Positions 34,549 to 39,364 of a stretch of 39,364 nt of DNA are shown in pieces. The stretch spans positions 1 through 39,364 of the forward strand of contig CASDOZ010000017.1 in NCBI GenBank assembly GCA_949282265.1, in the 5' to 3' direction. The stretch comes from an uncultured Bacteroidales bacterium. Lineage in GTDB: Bacteria > Bacteroidota > Bacteroidia > Bacteroidales > Paludibacteraceae. The notes under the pieces were generated by a model. The model saw only the letters and a list, made by a program, of their open reading frames with translations, did no database searches and had not been told where the DNA came from. Made by a program: the position numbers and the translations under genes. Numbering within the stretch: position 1 is the stretch's first letter; each line of letters begins with the position of its first letter.

Positions 34549-35794
34549 CTTCGTGAAATACGTAGTGCTGTTCCTGTGCTTGCTGTGTGGTACGGTGAGT
34601 GTGCCGGCACAGCCGTTGTTGCGCGTGCTTCCTGATTATGAGTGCGTGCATTACGACAGGAACCGCCTGCATTTTCCGGCAGGAAAAGAAAAAATGTCGT
34701 TGTTCTATGCTCGTTTGGATTCTTTGTTGCTGTTCGGCAAGGGCAACATTAACATATTGCACATAGGCGGTTCGCACATACAGGCCGATTTTCTGCCTCA
34801 TGCCATTCGTACCGATTTGGTCAGTTTGCAACCCGGTTTGGTAGCGGAGCGAGGCATAATTTTTCCGCACAATGTGGCGCCCCACATGAACACTTCGCGC
34901 AACTACACTATCCGTTGCAGCGGCGAGTGGACAGCCAACCGCAATTCGCGCAAGCCCTGGGATTTGCGTATGGGGCTGGCTGGAATGGCGGCCATGACTT
35001 CCGACACGGCGGCCGAGGTGCGTTTTTGTCTGAACAAATTGGCTGATACGCCGCAATGGCGGTTTGACCGTTTGCGCGTTCTGGGTTATGCTTCGTCCGA
35101 TTCGGTCATGCCCATATTGCTGGCGGTCGGTGATACGCTCTTGCCGGAGCTTGACACCGTGCAGCCGGGTTATGTGTTCCGCCTTCCGGAAATGACGGAT
35201 TCCGCTTGTATCCGCTTCCGGATTCCGGCCGATGGGCAGTGGTTCACGCTTACTGGCATATTGCCGGAAAACGATTTGCAGGGCATCAATTATTTTTCCG
35301 TGGGGGTGAACGGTGCGGCTGTACCGGCATGGTTGCGTTGCGTCGATTTTGAGCGCGATTTGCGTTTGGTCAAGCCGCAGCTGGTTGTGTTCGGCATCGG
35401 CATAAACGATGCGGCGGTGCCTTACGGTGACTTCAATCCTGAAAAGTTCAAGCAGAATTATCGTTTGCTGATTGAACGCATTCGGCGCGTTTCGCCCGAT
35501 TGCGCTTTGATTTTCACGACTAACAACGACAGCTACCGCAGTGCAGGCCGCCGCACGATGGTGCCTAACCGCAACGGTGAACTTGTGCAACGTGCGTTTT
35601 ATGAACTTGCCGAGGAATACCAGGCTGCAGTTTGGGATCTGTTCGACTTTATGGGCGGCTACGGCTCTGTGGAAAAATGGGAAATGTATGATTTGATACA
35701 GCGCGACCGGTTGCATTTTACGCAAAAAGGCTATGAACTGATTGGCCACATGTTTTACAACGCTTTGATAAGTGATTATTTGGGATATTATTGA
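34514..35794 (+). CDS. SGNH/GDSL hydrolase-like secreted protein, second of two
   Basis: 426 aa from ATG 34514, overlapping the previous gene by 35 bases; the longer start at 34469 adds residues ahead of the signal peptide and is less likely. The signal peptide ends near TVSVPAQP. The block I motif is HIGGSHIQADF, so the nucleophile Ser87 sits in GGSH rather than GDS; GIGINDA supplies Asn298 and DRLHFT the D398/H401 pair. An insertion of about 150 residues of beta-structure lies between blocks I and III. It is a distant sister of the preceding gene. Likely substrate: acetylated wall glycan, by context with LysM. Confidence 0.87.
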   Translation: MWNWKQIRSGNDFVKYVVLFLCLLCGTVSVPAQPLLRVLPDYECVHYDRNRLHFPAGKEKMSLFYARLDSLLLFGKGNINILHIGGSHIQADFLPHAIRTDLVSLQPGLVAERGIIFPHNVAPHMNTSRNYTIRCSGEWTANRNSRKPWDLRMGLAGMAAMTSDTAAEVRFCLNKLADTPQWRFDRLRVLGYASSDSVMPILLAVGDTLLPELDTVQPGYVFRLPEMTDSACIRFRIPADGQWFTLTGILPENDLQGINYFSVGVNGAAVPAWLRCVDFERDLRLVKPQLVVFGIGINDAAVPYGDFNPEKFKQNYRLLIERIRRVSPDCALIFTTNNDSYRSAGRRTMVPNRNGELVQRAFYELAEEYQAAVWDLFDFMGGYGSVEKWEMYDLIQRDRLHFTQKGYELIGHMFYNALISDYLGYY

Positions 35795-35797
35795 TTT

Positions 35798-36418
35798 ATG
35801 GAAGAGATATTGAAATACTTTCCGCAACTGACGGAAACGCAGCGTGCGCAGTTTGCCGCGCTTTATGATTTGTATGCCGAATGGAATGCCAAAATCAATG
35901 TCATTTCGCGCAAGGATATTGAAAACCTGTATATCCACCATGTGCTCCATTCGTTGGGAATAGCCAAACTGATTGCTTTCAAGCCGGGTACGGATGTGCT
36001 GGATGTCGGTACGGGCGGCGGTTTTCCGGGCATTCCGTTGGCAATCCTGTTGCCAGAATGCCGTTTTACGTTGATTGATTCCATAGGCAAGAAAATCAAG
36101 GTCGGAACGGCAGTTGTGGAAGCCATCGGGTTGCAAAATGTTGTTTTGAAGCATTTGCGCGTGCAGGACGAAAAAGGGAAATACGACTTTGTGGTCAGCC
36201 GTGCGGTCATGCCTCTGGATGAGTTGGTACCTTTGGTGCGTAAAAACATAAAACCACGGGGGAAAAATGCCTTGCCGAACGGTTTGATTTGCCTAAAAGG
36301 CGGCGAACTACAACACGAATTGCAACCGTTTAGGAATATGGCGGAGGAGTTCAGTCTTTCCGATTATTTTTCCGAGCCATTTTTTGAAACGAAAAAGCTT
36401 GTTTATTTACCTCTTTGA
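35798..36418 (+). CDS. rsmG: 16S rRNA (guanine527-N7)-methyltransferase
   Basis: 206 aa. Rossmann methyltransferase with DVGTGGGFPGIPLAI as the SAM-binding loop, preceded by NVISRKDIENLYIHHVLHSL, the RsmG N-terminal signature. It methylates G527 in helix 18 of 16S rRNA; its loss gives low-level streptomycin resistance in other bacteria. Normal length. It follows the SGNH gene by 3 bases, so a housekeeping gene is expressed from an envelope operon. The DEKGKYDFVVSRAVMPLDEL segment matches the family core. Confidence 0.97.
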   Translation: MEEILKYFPQLTETQRAQFAALYDLYAEWNAKINVISRKDIENLYIHHVLHSLGIAKLIAFKPGTDVLDVGTGGGFPGIPLAILLPECRFTLIDSIGKKIKVGTAVVEAIGLQNVVLKHLRVQDEKGKYDFVVSRAVMPLDELVPLVRKNIKPRGKNALPNGLICLKGGELQHELQPFRNMAEEFSLSDYFSEPFFETKKLVYLPL

Positions 36419-36468
36419 TTTTTACAGTCCATGGATTCTACCGATTGGAATGTAGTCCGGCGGCAAGG

Positions 36469-36573
36469 CAGTCTGTCTCAAAGCCAGACTGGTTCTGCCC
36501 CATCGTGTTGATGTTGTGTGTTGGTCTTGCAAAATGGCAATAGAAAACAGCCGGTTTTGCGGGTTATTCCGGC
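36469..36573 (+). terminator. Two hairpins after rsmG
   Basis: CAGTCTG (36469-36475) / CAGACTG (36485-36491) and GCCGG (36550-36554) / CCGGC (36569-36573). Neither has a T-run directly after it, so termination is only likely. Confidence 0.4.
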
Positions 36574-36697
36574 TTGTCGAAATATTTTTTCTTTGTCTGC
36601 TTTTAGGTGGTTGAAAGTTAGTGTTTTAATTCTTTGCTTGTCGAATATTTTGGGAGAGTGAATATTTGGCAGTCATCGTTGTCGTGTTTTATCTTTG
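36571..36697 (+). repeat. Promoter-module repeat, copy A
   Basis: A 127-base unit starting GGCTTGTCGAAATATTTTTT and ending at TATCTTTG (36690-36697), with TTTGGCAG (36665) as -33. It contains two GCTTGTCGAA boxes at 36572 and 36636. Copy B, 429 bases downstream, is about the same length and order. No convincing gene follows copy A; a 55-codon ORF (36719-36886) has little coding character. Confidence 0.7.
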
Positions 36698-36999
36698 TGG
36701 ACATAGACAAGGTATAATATGCATACCCGGAAACGTTGTGGAAACTTTATGGAAATTTCCGGCCTGCATTCGGGCTTGCTTTTTCGTGGTGGAAGATATA
36801 ATCAGTTTTCGCTTTCTTTATTAAACTTGGCGGGGTTGGTAAAATTTCTGCCAAACCTGTACATTCAAACGGATTTTGGGCAATGATGTTTAATATATCT
36901 GCCCTAAAAGCAAATGTTTTGCAATGGATTTGTTTTGATTGTGTCTGGTGCCGTGCGTCTTTTTCGCATCGAAAGCAGCTTGTTTTTTCCGGATAATCT
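36698..36999. other. Intergenic stretch between the two promoter modules
   Basis: Holds a 55-codon plus-strand ORF (36719-36886) and part of a 92-codon minus-strand ORF (36747-37025). Neither has a recognisable family. The minus ORF (ECTGLAEILPTPPSLIKKAK) would start inside the duplicated module and has no promoter. I see no RNA gene. Confidence 0.4.
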
Positions 37000-37125
37000 G
37001 GCTTGTCGAAATATTTTTTCTCCACGTAATTGTAAAATGTTGAATGTTAGAGTATTAATTCTTCGCTTGTCGAATGTTTTTTGGGGAGGAAATTTGGCAG
37101 TCCCTGTTGTTGTGTTTTATCTTTG
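37000..37125 (+). repeat. Promoter-module repeat, copy B
   Basis: Starts GGCTTGTCGAAATATTTTTT, has a second GCTTGTCGAA at 37065 (64 bases after the first, exactly as in copy A), TTTGGCAG at 37093 and TATCTTTG at 37118-37125. The middle differs from copy A. It precedes the TPR regulator gene by about 270 bases. Confidence 0.7.
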
Positions 37126-37355
37126 CTGCCATACAACAGAACGCATGTATATTGTGTTCGACCTCCATTGACCGTCGTACAAATAACCTTATGCCTTAAC
37201 AAACGAAACCTTTACAAGAACGGTTTGGGAGAAAAGGGGTGCATCGAAAATATTTGGTGCACCCTTAATATATCAGGACGTTTTGAAAAACATGTTTGTA
37301 TTGCCGGCTTTCCGGCAGGAGATGCCCACATTTTTTACTGTTTTGGGATTTTTAT

Positions 37356-37363
37356 TACCTTTG
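37356..37363 (+). promoter_or_regulatory. -7 box of the first TPR regulator
   Basis: TACCTTTG followed by CCCGCAG, aligning with TATCTTTG-CCCCAGC ahead of the second paralogue (39026). TTTT lies about 20 bases upstream. Confidence 0.6.
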
Positions 37364-37395
37364 CCCGCAGGATTTATCATACAAGTATTGGAAGC

Positions 37396-39009
37396 GTGAC
37401 TGTTGTTTGGTGGCAATATCTGGTTTTGGTTTTATTTTTGGGCTTTCCGGGAAAAGGCCGGTATTCGTCTGGGAAGCTGAACGATACGTCTTATGTTTCA
37501 TTGTCGGGTTGTAAATCCGACACGGTTGCATACATGGTTGCGGCTTTGGAACAGCGTCCCGCCGACAGCTTGACATCTGACCAGCGCGCATGGTTGGCCT
37601 TGTGCGGCCTATGCCTGCAAGACAAGAACTTTTCAGACACTATCGGTCCGCAGAGCCGCATAGACTCCGTGGTTAGTTATTACGAGCAGACAAAATCGCC
37701 CTATCTGGCAACAGCCTATTTTTACAAGGCAAGGAGTTTGTATTACGTAAACCGTTATGAGGCAGCTGTCCCTTTCTATCTGAAAGCTGAAAAACAAGCC
37801 GAGTCGGTGGGTGATTACAGTCTGCTGGCGCGGATAAATATGGATATCGGCGATTTCAATGTTTACCAGCGGTATTATACGAAAGCGCGCGGGCGTTTCC
37901 AGAAGGCTCTGCGCTACTATGAGTTAGCGCATGAAAACCACGGTGTTTATGCGCTGACAAGCATTGGTTATTCATATCTGTATGATGAAAGTTTCGATGT
38001 GGAGCAGGCCTTGCACTATTTCCATGAAGCATTGGATTTGGCACAGGGAGATTCCGCTTTGACGGGTCTGGTCTTGTATGAAATGGGACTTGTGTTTTAC
38101 GAAGAATTCCGTTCGGACTCGGCAAAATATTATTTCCTGCAAAGTGAGAAAATATCCGAAAAAAATTACATGAAAGCATCGCGGAGCCTTTGCCTTGCCA
38201 ATATCTATCACGAGGAAGGAAAGCAAGATTCTGCGCTTTATTACCTTGACGCGGCATTGGCTGCGGCATCCGATATTTATGTGTCCCAGGAATGTTATGA
38301 GATGAAAGCCATATTGGCACAGCAGGCAGGTGATTATGAGGAGGCAAACAGGTACAGGGAACTGGAATTGGCATGTTTGGATTCAATCGGGCGGATAGAG
38401 CGGAGCCATCATGAAGCATACGTTTATGAACATAATTACCACAAAGAACAAGAACGTCTTCGTGAACGCAATACGTGGATAACTGCTGGCATGGTGGTTT
38501 TGGTGCTGATAGGCTTGTTTGCCTTGATCGGGTTGTTTGAGTTTCTGGAAAAGAAGCGGATGCTGGAACATTATGAAGGTAAAGGCCGTCAGGCCGAGCA
38601 AGAGCGCGATTCGTGGGTGGCGGAATTGTTCGAGGTGCAGAAGCAGAAAATCCAGGCGCACATGGAAACATTGCAAAAACATGGGACGGATTATGAAACG
38701 GCCTTGCGTACCGCCTATAATGAAATGCTTCGGCTGGATAGTTTTCCTGATTTCTGCAAGTTTGCCGATAGCTACCTTAATAATCTGATAACCAAATTGC
38801 ATGTGGAATATCCGCAATTGGACGAACGTGATTTGAAACTGTGTGTCCTGCATTTGCTCCAAACCCGCAACAAAGAAATATCCTTGCTTTTGAACATTTC
38901 GGTGAACAGCGTGGGCAACACCAAAACCCGTTTGGCCAAAAAGGTCGGTGCCGGTTCGGCCACCGGATTGACACGGCTCCTGTACGATATTTTTGCCCGT
39001 AGGGAGTGA
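37396..39009 (+). CDS. TPR membrane protein with cytoplasmic HTH-like domain, copy 1
   Basis: 537 aa if started at GTG 37396. The frame has no ATG between its opening and the homologous region, so the start is non-ATG or the N-terminus is damaged; a TTG start at 37081 would include the promoter and is rejected. A hydrophobic N-terminus (WWQYLVLVLFLGF) leads to a TPR array (about 50-320; YYEQTKSPYLATAYFYKARS, YLKAEKQAESVGDYSLLARI). One membrane helix (361-385), a coiled coil, then a C-terminal helical domain LDERDLKLCVLHLLQTRN, KEISLLLNISVNSVGNTKTR (475-518) like a LuxR-type HTH. Such proteins are thought to sense periplasmic signals; ligand and targets are unknown. Its N-terminal mature part is the paralogue of the next gene. 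Confidence 0.85.
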   Translation: MTVVWWQYLVLVLFLGFPGKGRYSSGKLNDTSYVSLSGCKSDTVAYMVAALEQRPADSLTSDQRAWLALCGLCLQDKNFSDTIGPQSRIDSVVSYYEQTKSPYLATAYFYKARSLYYVNRYEAAVPFYLKAEKQAESVGDYSLLARINMDIGDFNVYQRYYTKARGRFQKALRYYELAHENHGVYALTSIGYSYLYDESFDVEQALHYFHEALDLAQGDSALTGLVLYEMGLVFYEEFRSDSAKYYFLQSEKISEKNYMKASRSLCLANIYHEEGKQDSALYYLDAALAAASDIYVSQECYEMKAILAQQAGDYEEANRYRELELACLDSIGRIERSHHEAYVYEHNYHKEQERLRERNTWITAGMVVLVLIGLFALIGLFEFLEKKRMLEHYEGKGRQAEQERDSWVAELFEVQKQKIQAHMETLQKHGTDYETALRTAYNEMLRLDSFPDFCKFADSYLNNLITKLHVEYPQLDERDLKLCVLHLLQTRNKEISLLLNISVNSVGNTKTRLAKKVGAGSATGLTRLLYDIFARRE

Positions 39010-39025
39010 ATAATTTGGAAATCAT

Positions 39026-39033
39026 TATCTTTG
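39026..39033 (+). promoter_or_regulatory. -7 box of the second TPR regulator
   Basis: TATCTTTG, 19 bases before ATG 39053 and only 16 bases after the stop of copy 1, so copy 2 has its own promoter. TTTGG at 39014 is close to the expected -33 but spaced too short. Confidence 0.6.
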
Positions 39034-39052
39034 CCCCAGCAAGTTGAATACC

Positions 39053-39364
39053 ATGAAAAATATTACAACCGCCATGTATTTCATTTCCCGTATATGCGTT
39101 CTGTCAGCTTTGCTTGCCTGCTTGTCGTTTTCGGGAGGCTGTACGCCGCGCAAGAGCCGTCCGTCTTATATTTCGTTGGCGGGCTGTTCGCTTGACACGG
39201 TGGCCGGCATGGTCGGTGCATTGGACCAAGTTCCGGCCGACAGCTTGACTGCCGGCCTGCGTGCATGGCGTGGTTTGTGCGGTGTATGCCTGCAAGATAA
39301 AAGCTATGCCGATACCTTGGGTCCGCAAAGCCTTATTGACTCGGTGGTGGATTATTATGAACAA
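39053..39364 (+). CDS. TPR regulator paralogue, copy 2, 3' end outside window
   Basis: 104 codons in frame to the window edge. The signal peptide has two possible lipobox cysteines (LLAC at Cys23 or SGGC at Cys30), so it may be a lipoprotein, unlike copy 1. The mature start SYISLAGCSLDTVAGMVGAL then DQVPADSLTAGLRAW runs parallel to copy 1 (SYVSLSGCKSDTVAYMVAAL), and GPQSLIDSVVDYYEQ continues the match. A recent tandem duplication is likely. Whether it keeps the membrane helix and HTH domain cannot be seen. Confidence 0.85.
   Translation, partial: MKNITTAMYFISRICVLSALLACLSFSGGCTPRKSRPSYISLAGCSLDTVAGMVGALDQVPADSLTAGLRAWRGLCGVCLQDKSYADTLGPQSLIDSVVDYYEQ

Noticed and set aside
34409-36154. 581-codon minus-strand ORF
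   Set aside because: It lies antisense to the second SGNH gene and rsmG, is rich in His, Gln and Arg, and has no recognisable motif. It is a codon-bias shadow.
36719-36886. 55-codon plus-strand ORF after promoter copy A
   Set aside because: It is placed well after a promoter, but composition is unlike the neighbours and no family is seen; kept only as a remark.
36747-37025. 92-codon minus-strand ORF
   Set aside because: It starts within the duplicated promoter module and has no promoter or recognised domain. Possibly a dispersed repeat-type ORF; evidence is too thin.
37081-37395. Upstream extension of the first TPR gene from a TTG
   Set aside because: It would translate the duplicated promoter module and the -7 box at 37356; the residues are Cys-rich without family character.

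Overview
The window is a piece of a Bacteroidota chromosome, most likely order Bacteroidales. Evidence for this: almost every intergenic gap carries the Bacteroidota promoter form (TTTG-like -33 box, about 19-21 bases, then TAnnTTTG at -7); the genes include a PorT-family barrel, a six-gene Na+-NQR operon, a membrane pyrophosphatase and TPR/HTH membrane regulators typical of the group. The left end (1-about 5095) is different. It is mobile-element DNA holding one very large minus-strand gene that is open across the whole region (1632 codons, running off the left edge) and encodes a polyvalent protein with nuclease-like, zincin-protease and ADP-ribosyltransferase domains. A 69-codon gene precedes it and overlaps its start by 16 bases.

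Five bases upstream of that small gene lies a tiny CRISPR remnant (5096-5217): two 46-base repeats of the Bacteroidota type II-C kind around a single 30-base spacer, with no cas genes in view. The repeat contains a Bacteroidota promoter pointing at the polyvalent genes. The join is either a true insertion into an array, a mini-array carried by the element, or an assembly jump from a spacer into its protospacer.

The chromosome proper starts near 5400. Region by region: a methylthioadenosine/SAH nucleosidase and a CYTH protein in an operon, then a K+-dependent membrane pyrophosphatase (5514-9035); a LysR regulator with a flavin-reductase gene, divergent from a BASS-type transporter (9099-11606); ribosomal L21-L27 and seryl-tRNA synthetase (11796-13814); a minus-strand GH13 alpha-amylase and UbiA prenyltransferase pair (13817-16512); ftsY, infC (apparently starting at ATA), rpmI and rplT (16687-19031); a small lipoprotein and a probable phage-protein tail remnant (19259-19773); nqrABCDEF on the minus strand (19854-25954), with an NqrC that carries an N-terminal rubredoxin-like domain; an isolated hisC (26362-27396); a Ste24-type M48 protease (27634-28875); a porT / beta-helix lipoprotein / EEP-nuclease operon (28872-32106, minus).

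The right part holds a cell-envelope operon on the plus strand: a LysM protein resembling MltD but lacking the catalytic Glu, two different SGNH/GDSL proteins, then rsmG (32228-36418). It is followed by a 0.98-kb gap with a duplicated promoter module carrying four copies of GCTTGTCGAA, and by two tandem paralogous TPR membrane regulators, the second cut off by the window edge (37396-39364).

Functional themes: sodium/pyrophosphate bioenergetics (HppA, NQR), translation and protein targeting (L21, L27, SerS, FtsY, IF3, L35, L20, RsmG), and envelope biology (PorT, lipoproteins, LysM/SGNH, TPR sensors). No rRNA, tRNA or intact insertion sequence was seen.
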